Origin: a virus
Direction: 5' to 3' (one strand)
IMG/VR virus record: IMGVR_UViG_3300030106_001122
Location: 1-64,000 of that record
Length of the DNA: 64,000 bases
The notes under the pieces are model-generated. The model saw only the letters and a list, made by a program, of their open reading frames with translations. It did no database searches and was not told the origin of the DNA. Positions 1-6,512 of the stretch are shown here, in pieces. Position numbers and translations under genes: made by a program. The first letter of the stretch is position 1; the number at the start of each line of letters is the position of its first letter.

Positions 1-74
1 TAGGTAATGGTTCTTACAGGAAACACGGTTGCGCTCGTGCTGAAAACAATGAGGTTCGATTCCTCACTAGCTAC
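1..74 (+). tRNA. 3' part of a probable tRNA gene (5' end outside window)
   Basis: A canonical T-arm is visible: stem 50-54 (TGAGG) pairs with 62-66 (CCTCA) around loop 55-61 (TTCGATT). It is followed by CTAGCTA at 67-73, which would pair with TAGCTAG; the window opens with TAG, the last three bases of that strand. A weak anticodon-like stem (24-28 with 35-39) is at the right distance, but its loop is 6 nt rather than 7 and no D-arm GG is obvious. CCA is not encoded. The T-arm is solid; the identity and anticodon are not assigned, and a degenerate tRNA or tRNA fragment remains possible. Confidence 0.45.
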
Positions 75-94
75 TAACTTAAATTAAATTACAT

Positions 95-328
95 ATGGAT
101 AACCTATGGAAAAGACTGAAGCCAGCAGTTAAAAGTAAAATACTGGCAGAGAAAGATCAATATCCTTATTTAGTTAAAGATGTCAAAGATCAGCTACAAA
201 ATCACAAGTTCTGGACTGATTTGCCTATCGGCACGTGCAGACAAGTTGTAAACTTTTCACACAATAGTGTTTATGACGTTCCTTTAATTGATTTTATGTA
301 TGGTGATTTATTTATTAAAAAAGTTTAA
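95..328 (+). CDS. Small conserved-looking phage protein, unknown function
   Basis: A 77-residue protein starting MDNLWKRLKPAVKSK, charged at the N-terminus and more hydrophobic at the C-terminus (PLIDFMYGDLF). No signal peptide, membrane helix or catalytic motif is visible. It begins about 20 bases after the tRNA-like sequence and ends two bases before the next gene, so it opens the + strand operon seen here. The ATG lies in an A/T-rich leader without Shine-Dalgarno sequence. Short proteins of this look are familiar from marine flavobacterial phages, but no function is known to me. Confidence 0.7.
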   Translation: MDNLWKRLKPAVKSKILAEKDQYPYLVKDVKDQLQNHKFWTDLPIGTCRQVVNFSHNSVYDVPLIDFMYGDLFIKKV

Positions 329-330
329 TT

Positions 331-606
331 ATGACAAAAGAACAAACAGTACCTAAATGGTTTGAAGGCACAGTTTATGACGAAGGTGAAGTAGTCATGA
401 ATCGTTTTAGTGGAGCTGAATGTAAACTTAACGCACTTGAGTTATCTATATACGACATGATAATGGGTGCACAGCTTGCTATAGATTTAAAGTACAACGG
501 CGACATGCTTGATCCTAAAACAGCATACTTTCAACGCGAGATGCGTAAAGGTCTTGACTGGTTTAGAGAAAATAACGCTGAAGCTTACATGATCTTATTA
601 GATTAG
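331..606 (+). CDS. Small conserved phage protein, unknown function
   Basis: A 91-residue acidic protein with a compact predicted-helical core (LNALELSIYDMIMGAQLAID) and an aromatic C-terminal segment (MRKGLDWFRENNAEAYMILL). The combination of a PKWF.GTVYDEGEVV.NRFSG opening and an ALELS.YD.IMG core recurs in my memory of marine phage hypothetical proteins, usually near replication genes. No catalytic residues can be named. It starts two bases after the previous gene and its stop is shared with the GTG of a possible small gene. Confidence 0.75.
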   Translation: MTKEQTVPKWFEGTVYDEGEVVMNRFSGAECKLNALELSIYDMIMGAQLAIDLKYNGDMLDPKTAYFQREMRKGLDWFRENNAEAYMILLD

Positions 607-689
607 TGGATTGGCAAGTATATGCGTACATAGGTGTATTATTACTTTGCGCGGTAGAAACAGGAATTAATGTTAAATATAAAGAATAA
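606..689 (+). CDS. Possible 27-residue membrane peptide (GTG start)
   Basis: GTG at 606-608 overlaps the upstream TAG by one base, and the TAA at 687-689 overlaps the next ATG by one base, so the frame exactly fills the gap between two genes. The product has one hydrophobic stretch (VYAYIGVLLLCAVETGI), compatible with a single membrane helix. The perfect stop/start coupling on both sides is the main support; the length and the GTG start keep the call tentative. Confidence 0.4.
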   Translation: MDWQVYAYIGVLLLCAVETGINVKYKE

Positions 690-1012
690 TGACAACAAGC
701 GAAATTGAAAAACAATTAATTAGTAAATCATGCAAGGAAATAAACGAGCATGCTGAACTAATTGTAAGAGAAATGCAGGATTTTGGTAAACTGAATACTG
801 GCTACAATAAAAATTGTATGCACTGGTATCAAAGACATTACAAGCCAGTTAAAAAGTATACTACCGATCCTGAACCAGCTGACCCGTGGAACTCACTTGA
901 TTGGGATGAGTTTAAAAGGTTAATAGTAAGAAATATGAAAGCAACTTTCTTAGAGCAAATGGTTGAGGATAAAACAAAACGATTATTAAGTAAAATAGAC
1001 TTGTTCGAATGA
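689..1012 (+). CDS. Hypothetical protein, helical
   Basis: A 107-residue mostly helical, charged protein. Its N-terminal half is rich in Lys and Glu (IEKQLISKSCKEINEHAELI), followed by an aromatic/proline section (CMHWYQRHYKPVKK, PADPWNSLDWDEF) and a basic C-terminal helix. No recognised domain. It overlaps the next gene by four bases (ATGA), so the two are probably translationally coupled. A minus-strand frame covering the same bases has no support from context. Confidence 0.65.
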   Translation: MTTSEIEKQLISKSCKEINEHAELIVREMQDFGKLNTGYNKNCMHWYQRHYKPVKKYTTDPEPADPWNSLDWDEFKRLIVRNMKATFLEQMVEDKTKRLLSKIDLFE

Positions 1013-1263
1013 AAGCATTTACAATTAAAGAGTATATTGTTAACGAGCTAGGTAAACAACCTAGACATAATCTATATTCTTTAGCTAGTGCTATCACAGA
1101 TATAGCTGAAGAACAAGATATGAATGAAGATAAGTTAATGAGATTACTTCTAGCTAACGAACCTGTAGGCATGTCACATAGTTACGGGTTTCATACTAGA
1201 TGGGGTAGATTTATTATTGAAGAAACACAAAACAGATATTATGAGTATGAAGGAGAAATTTAG
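1009..1263 (+). CDS. Hypothetical protein
   Basis: An 84-residue protein: helical first two thirds (FTIKEYIVNELG, AITDIAEEQDMNEDKLMRLLLAN) and a short segment with GFHTRWGRFIIEE near the end. It overlaps the upstream gene by four bases. Its last codons contain the start of a small membrane-protein frame. The helical part could be a small winged-helix-like domain, but no family is recognised and function is unknown. Confidence 0.65.
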   Translation: MKAFTIKEYIVNELGKQPRHNLYSLASAITDIAEEQDMNEDKLMRLLLANEPVGMSHSYGFHTRWGRFIIEETQNRYYEYEGEI

Positions 1264-1339
1264 TGACGCAATACTATCGTTATTAGTATTAGCGTTAATC
1301 GCAGGTGTAATGTATATGGCAGTAAACAATGGCAACTAG
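1241..1339 (+). CDS. Small single-pass membrane protein
   Basis: An open frame of 32 codons (or 30 from the second ATG at 1247) in a different frame from both neighbours. The product reads MSMKEKFSDAILSLLVLALI, then a continuing hydrophobic stretch (AGVMYMAV) and NNGN: a charged N-terminus, one clear transmembrane helix and a polar tail. It fills the gap between two genes, overlapping the end of the first and the start of the next. Such one-helix peptides are common phage accessory genes; its role (membrane anchor, holin-like, inhibitor) cannot be decided. Too short for most gene callers. Confidence 0.55.
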   Translation: MSMKEKFSDAILSLLVLALIAGVMYMAVNNGN

Positions 1340-1781
1340 TGGTATAGTAAGGTTCGCTAAGCGCGAGCCAGGTGTATCATTTAGTGAGCACCCGAGCAAC
1401 TGGCATGCACAGTTTTATATACATTATGATGGCAATGTTGAGTCGTTAGGCTTAGACATTGCTAATTCTATTCTAAACCGTCAGGTTATAGACGAATGGG
1501 AGATAGATGAGTTGCATGCTTGGCACAATGATGCATACTACTGCTATTACATATGGCAAGCTCGTGACAAAGATACTTGGATAAGTATATTTAGAATTAA
1601 CCAAAGCTTTGAATGTGAGCATTGTGATAAATCTAAAGACATACCAGATGAGTGTATATTTGTAGGTAAACCAGTAGATTTACAAAAGAAAATTAACGAT
1701 TTAGGTGATTACCAGGCTTTTGATGCTAAGTCAAGAGGTATTGATTATAACTGGGATGGTAGCAAGATTACTTGTATATAA
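1329..1781 (+). CDS. Conserved-type phage protein, unknown function
   Basis: A 150-residue protein. The N-terminus has a beta-rich layout (SGIVRFAKREPG, then HAQFYIHYDGNVESLG) resembling a group of phage proteins that begin MATR and carry a YxHxDG motif, of unknown function. A CEHC pair at about residue 95 could bind metal, but no second pair is present. The middle is strikingly aromatic (HAWHNDAYYCYYIWQ). Cytoplasmic; no membrane helix. Its start overlaps the small membrane-protein frame by 11 bases. Confidence 0.65.
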   Translation: MATSGIVRFAKREPGVSFSEHPSNWHAQFYIHYDGNVESLGLDIANSILNRQVIDEWEIDELHAWHNDAYYCYYIWQARDKDTWISIFRINQSFECEHCDKSKDIPDECIFVGKPVDLQKKINDLGDYQAFDAKSRGIDYNWDGSKITCI

Positions 1782-1782
1782 T

Positions 1783-1814
1783 CACAAACTAAATACGAAC
1801 ACCTTTGGATAATA
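1783..1814 (+). promoter_or_regulatory. Copy 1 of a conserved leader element (16 bp + N7 + 9 bp)
   Basis: CACAAACTAAATACGA at 1783-1798, seven bases, then TGGATAATA at 1806-1814. Exactly the same two blocks with the same spacing recur at 6248-6279. Both copies sit immediately downstream of a gene and at the start of the next. The second block resembles an extended -10 box (GGATAAT) but also overlaps possible start codons, so a promoter or a translation-initiation leader are both possible. Confidence 0.5.
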
Positions 1815-2086
1815 TGACTGATAAACAAATTAAAAAGCTAGCAGAGGAAATAGCTAATGCACTAATTACTAAAGCTCTAGAGTCACAAGTTGATAACTGG
1901 GAAGTTGACAACAGTCTAGATCATTTAGTCGGCGAATTAGCTAGATGTATGACACTGCAAAATGCTTATCTCGAGAGAGAAGAATATGAAAAGTGTGCTC
2001 TTATGAAAATAAGAATACGAGAAATTAAACAGAAGTTAGGCATGCCGCCTGACGAAGAAATACCAAATGAAGATGATGAGACATAA
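1814..2086 (+). CDS. UVR-like motif protein
   Basis: A 90-residue acidic, helical protein. The C-terminal third (ARCMTLQNAYLEREEYEKCALMKIRIREIKQKLG region, residues about 45-78) resembles the UVR helix-hairpin motif of UvrB/UvrC and of small phage proteins: a pair of helices with a Y/E-A-x-x-x-R/K-x-x-I-x-x-L pattern. The motif mediates protein contacts; a target cannot be named. The start was placed at ATG 1814; a TTG at 1805 (encoding MDN before it) aligns with the ATG at 6270 in the conserved leader and is a real alternative. Overlaps the ligase gene by 20 bases. Confidence 0.65.
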   Translation: MTDKQIKKLAEEIANALITKALESQVDNWEVDNSLDHLVGELARCMTLQNAYLEREEYEKCALMKIRIREIKQKLGMPPDEEIPNEDDET

Positions 2087-2927
2087 ACCAATGCTGGCAC
2101 ATCCTGTCAGCGATCGACCAGTTGACTATGATTCTGGTCCTGTATTTATACAACCTAAGCTTGACGGCGTTCGTTGTCTAATACAGTATGACAATAGCAC
2201 AGTAACAGCGTACTCACGTACAGGCAAAGAGTGGAAAAACATTGACCATATACTGTTCAATCTAAAGTCTTTCTTTCAACTAAACCCTGATGTAGTACTC
2301 GACGGCGAGCTATACAATCACAAACTAAAAGATGATTTCGAAAAGATTATCTCTTGTGTACGTAAAACTAAACCTACAGACGAGCATAGACGTGAGTCTG
2401 AACGACTAGTACAGTTTCATTGCTACGATATTATTAAACCTAGTTCTCGTGGTATGACGTTTAGTGAACGCGAAGAGTGGTTAAGACTAAATGTACCAAA
2501 GCACAACTACGTTGTTAGACAAGTTGAAAGTACTATAGTTCGCAATGAAGTTGATGCACAACACGAGAATAATGCTAATCTAGCTGAAGGTTACGAAGGT
2601 TCTATACTGCGTACTAATGACATTTACCAACACAAACGCTCACACAGCTTACGTAAATTCAAACAGTTTCACGATGCTGAAGCTAAGATTATCGGCTGGG
2701 TTGCAGGTAAAGGTAAACGTATAGGTACTATCGGTAAGTTCATGGCAATGGATGCTGATGGCGTAGAGTTCGGTATGCCTGTCATGGATAAACAAAAGTA
2801 CCTAGAAGAAAACTTCGAAAAGATGCAAGGCTGGGTAGGTAAAATTGCTACGTTCAAATACTTCGAGCGTACAAAAGCTGGCAGCTACCGTCATCCTTTG
2901 TTCAAATGTATACGTGATTACGAGTAA
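2067..2927 (+). CDS. ATP-dependent DNA ligase
   Basis: Seals nicks during replication and recombination through a ligase-AMP intermediate. Adenylation motifs are in order: motif I K31-L-D-G-V-R36 with the AMP-accepting Lys31; motif III VVLDGELY at 77-83; motif IV E174-G-Y-E-G-S-I-L-R182; motif V LRKFKQ at 195-200. An OB-fold-like C-terminus follows (GKFMAMDADGVEFG; IATFKYFER). At 286 residues it is a minimal two-domain phage ligase, shorter than T7 ligase (359). It overlaps the upstream gene by 20 bases and shares one base with the next; internal ATG codons at residues 3 and 4 are alternative starts. Confidence 0.93.
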   Translation: MKMMRHKPMLAHPVSDRPVDYDSGPVFIQPKLDGVRCLIQYDNSTVTAYSRTGKEWKNIDHILFNLKSFFQLNPDVVLDGELYNHKLKDDFEKIISCVRKTKPTDEHRRESERLVQFHCYDIIKPSSRGMTFSEREEWLRLNVPKHNYVVRQVESTIVRNEVDAQHENNANLAEGYEGSILRTNDIYQHKRSHSLRKFKQFHDAEAKIIGWVAGKGKRIGTIGKFMAMDADGVEFGMPVMDKQKYLEENFEKMQGWVGKIATFKYFERTKAGSYRHPLFKCIRDYE

Positions 2928-3418
2928 TGAATATATTTTATTTACATAAAGATCCAGCTGAAGCCGCAAAGCTACAGTATAACAAGCATGTAGTGAAGAT
3001 GATACTAGAGTCAGCTCAAATGTTATGTACCGCACATCATCATTATGGTAATGGTGATAAAGTGCCATACAAAAAAGCACACTATAATCATCCTTCTACT
3101 ATATGGGTACGTGAAAACGCGTACAATTACTTATGGTTATACAGGCACATGCTAGCACTAGGTGATGAATATACTAAAAGATATGGTAAACTGCATTTAA
3201 CTATTACTAAGTGTTATGATCCGTTGTTTAGACTACCACCTGGTATACCTGTACCTAAAACCTTAACTCACACACAACCTCCTCAGGCTATGCCAGATGA
3301 GTACAAAGATGAGTGTAGCTTGCAGGCTTACTGGAATTATTACATTAACGATAAGAAACACATTGCAAACCTTAATAAGGAAAAATTGTATGAAGAAAGA
3401 CCTAAAGAAACGTATTGA
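2927..3418 (+). CDS. Phage protein of the MNIFxLxxDP...KHVVKMILE type
   Basis: A 163-residue protein opening MNIFYLHKDPAEAAKLQYNK, then HVVKMILESAQMLCTAHH and later HYNHPSTIWVRENAYNYLWLYRH. This conserved series of His, Asn and Trp residues is a familiar family in marine and T4-like phages, often annotated as a pyrimidine-dimer DNA glycosylase-related (Pyr_excise) protein. Enzymatic activity is not proven by anything visible here. It follows the ligase with a one-base overlap, consistent with a DNA-repair role. The C-terminus overlaps a small Lys-rich gene. Confidence 0.65.
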   Translation: MNIFYLHKDPAEAAKLQYNKHVVKMILESAQMLCTAHHHYGNGDKVPYKKAHYNHPSTIWVRENAYNYLWLYRHMLALGDEYTKRYGKLHLTITKCYDPLFRLPPGIPVPKTLTHTQPPQAMPDEYKDECSLQAYWNYYINDKKHIANLNKEKLYEERPKETY

Positions 3419-3515
3419 GGAATTTAACCAAATTAAATACACCAAAGATGATTCTAAAAGAATCATTGTGGCAACATTGGGGACTGTGACAACAGCCCCT
3501 ATATATAAAGAATAA
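3390..3515 (+). CDS. Small Lys-rich protein, unknown
   Basis: A 41-residue protein starting at ATG 3390 inside the end of the upstream gene: a very basic N-terminus (MKKDLKKRIEEFNQIKYTKD) and a short hydrophobic tail (IIVATLGTVTTAPIY). The same frame is open further upstream to 3297, but that part runs antiparallel to no family and lies wholly inside a well-supported gene, so the later ATG was chosen. Its last codons contain a stable hairpin. Confidence 0.45.
   Translation: MKKDLKKRIEEFNQIKYTKDDSKRIIVATLGTVTTAPIYKE
3479..3499 (+). other. RNA hairpin near end of small gene
   Basis: GGGG (3479-3482), bulged A, CTGT (3484-3487), loop GACA, ACAG (3492-3495), CCCC (3496-3499): eight pairs in an AT-rich setting, 23 bases upstream of the next start codon. 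There is no T-tract (TATATATAAAG follows), so it is not a standard terminator; it may slow transcription or influence translation of the downstream HTH gene. Confidence 0.45.
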
Positions 3516-3522
3516 CAGGCTT

Positions 3523-4143
3523 ATGTCACAAATACCACGTAATTTAGACTACTTACATCGTCGCAGAATAGTACATCGACGAGACCCAATAGAACCACCT
3601 GATATTGATACACCACATTACATGTTTTATGAGAATGGTACGTATCAAGCGTATGATCTATTTAAAGGTAATGCTAAGATTAACACTTACAAAAGCCTTA
3701 AATGGCATCTGCTAGTACTGTGGTACTTAAACCCAAAGTTAGATCCAGACGAGTTTAATAGTCTAGCTGAATTTATTGTAGATAAAAGTAACGGTTTTAC
3801 TACATTTAGTATATCTAATACAGGGCTTGAGCGTATTATACACGATGTCTACATGTCTGATCTTGATCGTCCGCCAACAAACAGATTACGTAAAGTTGTA
3901 TTTAAAATGAGTAGCGGACTTGATAAATTTGAAAAACTAAGCATAGTGGGTAAATTAATAGGTAGATCAAAACGCGTCCATCCTGACGATATTTATCAAT
4001 GTATGATAGATATGAACGATATGGGAAAAAAGATCACGATACGACGTCTAGCAGGCTTATTAGACTGTTCAGCACGCACAATACATCGTAATATGTGTAA
4101 TGAATTAAAACGTGAAAAAGAATTATTAAATAAAGAGATATGA
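3523..4143 (+). CDS. Putative DNA-binding protein with C-terminal helix-turn-helix
   Basis: A 206-residue basic protein. The C-terminal segment at about 165-200 (KKITIRRLAGLLDCSARTIHRN) has the spacing of a helix-turn-helix: helix, Ala-Gly turn region, recognition helix SARTIHR. The N-terminus is rich in Arg/His (LHRRRIVHRRDP); the middle is unassigned. It overlaps the sigma-factor gene by four bases, so the two are co-expressed and it may be a transcriptional regulator or a replication initiator. Function is inferred only from the HTH and the neighbour. Confidence 0.6.
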   Translation: MSQIPRNLDYLHRRRIVHRRDPIEPPDIDTPHYMFYENGTYQAYDLFKGNAKINTYKSLKWHLLVLWYLNPKLDPDEFNSLAEFIVDKSNGFTTFSISNTGLERIIHDVYMSDLDRPPTNRLRKVVFKMSSGLDKFEKLSIVGKLIGRSKRVHPDDIYQCMIDMNDMGKKITIRRLAGLLDCSARTIHRNMCNELKREKELLNKEI

Positions 4144-4895
4144 AAAAGTATAACGTCGATAATTATATCAGATATAAAGAAGACGTAAAAGATAGCATTG
4201 AAAGAATACCAAGAAAAGATTTTCATGAGTATACTAGAAATGAACTTATAGTAACATTTCTACCATTAGTAGAGAATTTAGCACGAAAGTTTTCAACATC
4301 ACAACAAGCTTCTGGTGTCATGACTATAAACGATTTGATACAAGAAGGTAGCGCTGGTTTAATAGCGGCTGTAGACAAGATAATATGGCCAAATATTACT
4401 GAGTCAGAAGATCCTGAAAAAACTATTAAGTCGTTTTTCTCTAAACGTATACGTGGTGCAATACGTAGGCGCATAGATATAAATAGAGGTAGCATGCGTA
4501 TACCAGAGCATAAGTTAAATGAAATACGTAAAGACTTTGGTGAAGATAAAAAAGCTGTAGAAATGTTTTTTAACTCTGTATTTTTAAGTTTAGACACACC
4601 ATTTAATGAAGATGGATCAACTTATGATGCACCTGACGAACAAAAAGAGTACAACCTAGACATACTAGGTGCTTATATAAAAAGCTTGATGCATCAATAT
4701 TTAAACCATAAAGAGTTTCAAGTGTTGAGATTATCTTTTGGTCTTGACTGTAAAAAGCATTCGGCAAAAGAAATAGCATCAATTTTAGGTATGAAAGGTG
4801 ACAGTTCATATGTACGTGTTTCGCAGTTAAAAAAGCAAGCTATAGAAAAATTAATAGACAACGTGCCTTACTCGCAAGTGGTTGATTACCTGTAA
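4140..4895 (+). CDS. Phage RNA polymerase sigma factor (sigma-70 family)
   Basis: A 251-residue protein with the two diagnostic regions. Region 2 at about 34-120: NELIVTFLPLVENLARKF, then MTINDLIQEGSAGLIAAVDK, then a basic helix RIRGAIRRRID. Region 4 at about 185-238: FQVLRLSFGLD, AKEIASILGM, SYVRVSQLKKQAIEKL, an HTH that normally reads the -35 element. The conserved GxxGLxxAVdKfd surface used for -10 melting is recognisable although it deviates. It would redirect host RNA polymerase, most simply to the - strand late block. It is the last gene before a 73-base gap with a promoter-like sequence. Confidence 0.88.
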   Translation: MKKYNVDNYIRYKEDVKDSIERIPRKDFHEYTRNELIVTFLPLVENLARKFSTSQQASGVMTINDLIQEGSAGLIAAVDKIIWPNITESEDPEKTIKSFFSKRIRGAIRRRIDINRGSMRIPEHKLNEIRKDFGEDKKAVEMFFNSVFLSLDTPFNEDGSTYDAPDEQKEYNLDILGAYIKSLMHQYLNHKEFQVLRLSFGLDCKKHSAKEIASILGMKGDSSYVRVSQLKKQAIEKLIDNVPYSQVVDYL

Positions 4896-4919
4896 GTTAG
4901 GTGCAAAATAAATGTTAAA

Positions 4920-4950
4920 TTTGTGTATCTATATGTAATTATATAGGTAC
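4920..4950 (+). promoter_or_regulatory. Candidate promoter/operator before the recombination genes
   Basis: A 73-base gap between the sigma-factor gene and the ERF gene. It holds TGTAATTATATAGG (4934-4947), related to the TGTGATTATAGTAA motif found twice upstream of late genes, 21 bases before ATG 4969. Overlapping it is an interrupted palindrome CTATAT-N6-ATATAG (4929-4946), a possible operator, with TTTG at 4920-4923 upstream. Position and similarity support a promoter; strength and regulator are unknown. Confidence 0.45.
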
Positions 4951-4968
4951 CGATAAACCCTAAAACCA

Positions 4969-5514
4969 ATGGCAGAATTAACTAAGACATTAGCGGTTAT
5001 TCAAACCGAGCTAAAAGCAAAAAAGTCTTCATATAATGCTTTCGGAAAATACTATTTCCGTAAAGCTGAAGACATCCTTGAAGCGGCAAAACCGTTTCTC
5101 ACAAAGCATAATGTGTACGTTAAAGTCGATGAAGAGATTATTAGCGTCGACCCAGTACCGATGATGCAGTCCACCGCCACTATTTCTAATGGCAAAGATT
5201 CAATAACAGCAACGGCAATTGTAGGTGTAGACCTTAATCAAAAAGGTATGCAGACCTCACAGCAGTTTGGTGCAGCTTCTACTTATGGTAAAAAGTATGC
5301 GCTAGGTAATCTATTTCTTATTGATGACACTGAAGATGCAGACGCTACGAATAATCATAGCAATACAGCTACAGTGACTAAGAAAAAGATAACTGATGCT
5401 CAAATGAAAAAAGCTGTAGAGTTTGTTAGTGGTGGTGGAGACGTCAAAGCTATACTATCTAAGTATACTTTAACACCCGCACAGCTAACTGAGTTAAAGA
5501 AATTAACTAAATAG
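4969..5514 (+). CDS. ERF-family single-strand annealing protein
   Basis: A 181-residue recombinase that anneals complementary single strands. The ERF signature is clear: LxxIQTELKAKKSSYNAFGKYYFRKAEDIL at the N-terminus, LTKHNVYVKVDEEI, TATISNGKDSITATAIVGVD, and the hallmark GAASTYGKKYALGNLFLIDDTED around residues 100-122. After an Asn/Thr-rich linker, a C-terminal helical domain (residues 135-181) probably contacts partners. It lies one base before a RecE-like exonuclease, the standard phage annealase-exonuclease pair. Confidence 0.92.
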   Translation: MAELTKTLAVIQTELKAKKSSYNAFGKYYFRKAEDILEAAKPFLTKHNVYVKVDEEIISVDPVPMMQSTATISNGKDSITATAIVGVDLNQKGMQTSQQFGAASTYGKKYALGNLFLIDDTEDADATNNHSNTATVTKKKITDAQMKKAVEFVSGGGDVKAILSKYTLTPAQLTELKKLTK

Positions 5515-5515
5515 T

Positions 5516-6247
5516 ATGAAAGAGATACTCGAAAAATTAAGAGTAGACGAACATTATTACGGTGAGTATGGTAACCAGTTCTTAAGTAACTCTGATATAA
5601 GTACGTTACTAAAAGATCCAGCCAAACTAAGAGCTAAGCGGCCACAAATCCCTGCGTTCTTAGTTGGTGGTTACTTTCACACCGCAATACTAGAGCCTGA
5701 AAAGCTCAAAAGCTTTAGAATAGTTGAAGCTACAACTAGAAATACTAAAGCATACAAAGAATTATCTGGTGGTGAAATGTGTTTATTACAAAGCGAGGTT
5801 GATAAGATCGAGCTCATGACGCAAGCTATGATGGATAATGATGTTTGTAGAGATTTAATAAAACCTGTACTAAATGAGGTTGAATATGAAGAGCCACGTG
5901 TTGGCAAGTTATTCGACAATATGTGGAAGGGTAAAGCAGACATTATTAACCACGAAGAACAACTCGTGATCGATCTTAAAACCACGTCTGATATAGATAA
6001 GTTTAGGTGGTCAGCATCTAAATATAATTATGACAGTCAAGCTTATATATACAGTAAACTGTTTGGTTATGAGATGATATTTATAGTCATAGACAAAAAC
6101 ACTAATAGAATAGGTATATACGATTGTTCACCTGAATTTTACAAACGTGGTGAAGATAAAGTACGACGAGCTAGTGATGCTTACGACTTGTTCTATAAGT
6201 CTGGCGATTATGACTTTAAACAATATTTACATAATGAAACACTTTAA
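5516..6247 (+). CDS. RecE-like PD-(D/E)XK exonuclease
   Basis: A 243-residue nuclease that would resect double-strand ends to feed the ERF annealase. Motifs seen: LLKDPAKLRAKRP; GGYFHTAILEPEK with His55; WKGKADII with Asp142; VIDLKTT with Asp153 and Lys155; and YDSQAYIYSKL with Gln175. This is the H, D, (D/E)XK, QxxxY order of RecE/RecB-type nucleases (DUF3799-like). It follows the ERF gene with one base between. Motifs plus neighbour make the call firm. Confidence 0.88.
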   Translation: MKEILEKLRVDEHYYGEYGNQFLSNSDISTLLKDPAKLRAKRPQIPAFLVGGYFHTAILEPEKLKSFRIVEATTRNTKAYKELSGGEMCLLQSEVDKIELMTQAMMDNDVCRDLIKPVLNEVEYEEPRVGKLFDNMWKGKADIINHEEQLVIDLKTTSDIDKFRWSASKYNYDSQAYIYSKLFGYEMIFIVIDKNTNRIGIYDCSPEFYKRGEDKVRRASDAYDLFYKSGDYDFKQYLHNETL

Positions 6248-6279
6248 CACAAACTAAATACGATTACTAATGGATAATA
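6248..6279 (+). promoter_or_regulatory. Copy 2 of the conserved leader element (16 bp + N7 + 9 bp)
   Basis: CACAAACTAAATACGA at 6248-6263 and TGGATAATA at 6271-6279, identical in sequence and spacing to 1783-1814. It begins directly at the end of the exonuclease gene. An ATG at 6270 overlaps the second block and encodes MDN, as does the TTG at 1805 in the other copy. If the element is a promoter, transcription would start about 6285, upstream of the ATG at 6318. Confidence 0.5.
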
Positions 6280-6317
6280 CAATTAAATCAATTATTAATT
6301 TGCTAAAACCAAAAACC

Positions 6318-6509
6318 ATGGCAAGAAGAAAAATGAAAATGTGTACAATATCAGGAAAAAAGTTTACAGCTAACACTACAAACTTTTATGTAAACCACAA
6401 TACTTCTGATGGCTTACACCCTTATCATAAAAGCTTCGATAATTTCCGTCGAACAACCGGGGCTACTGTATCACAAGTTCGACAATTAGTTAACTTAATA
6501 AACGGATAA
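6318..6509 (+). CDS. Degenerate zinc-ribbon-like small protein
   Basis: A 63-residue protein from ATG 6318, preceded by TAAAACCAAAAACC, which resembles the leader of the ERF gene. An in-frame ATG at 6270 would add 16 residues. The layout (MCTISGKKFTANTTNFYVN, then SDGLHPYHKSFDNFRR) matches phage zinc-ribbon proteins that read C-x-x-C...F..FY...DGLxxxCK.C, but three of the four Cys are missing, so metal binding is probably lost or altered. The basic C-terminal helix may bind nucleic acid. Confidence 0.6.
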   Translation: MARRKMKMCTISGKKFTANTTNFYVNHNTSDGLHPYHKSFDNFRRTTGATVSQVRQLVNLING

Positions 6510-6512
6510 ACT

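Noticed and set aside
3297-3389. N-terminal extension of the small Lys-rich gene, overlapping the upstream gene by 122 bases
   Set aside because: The extension has no features of its own and lies inside a well-supported frame; ATG 3390 gives a compact gene. A programmed frameshift linking the two was considered, but no slippery sequence is seen at the junction.
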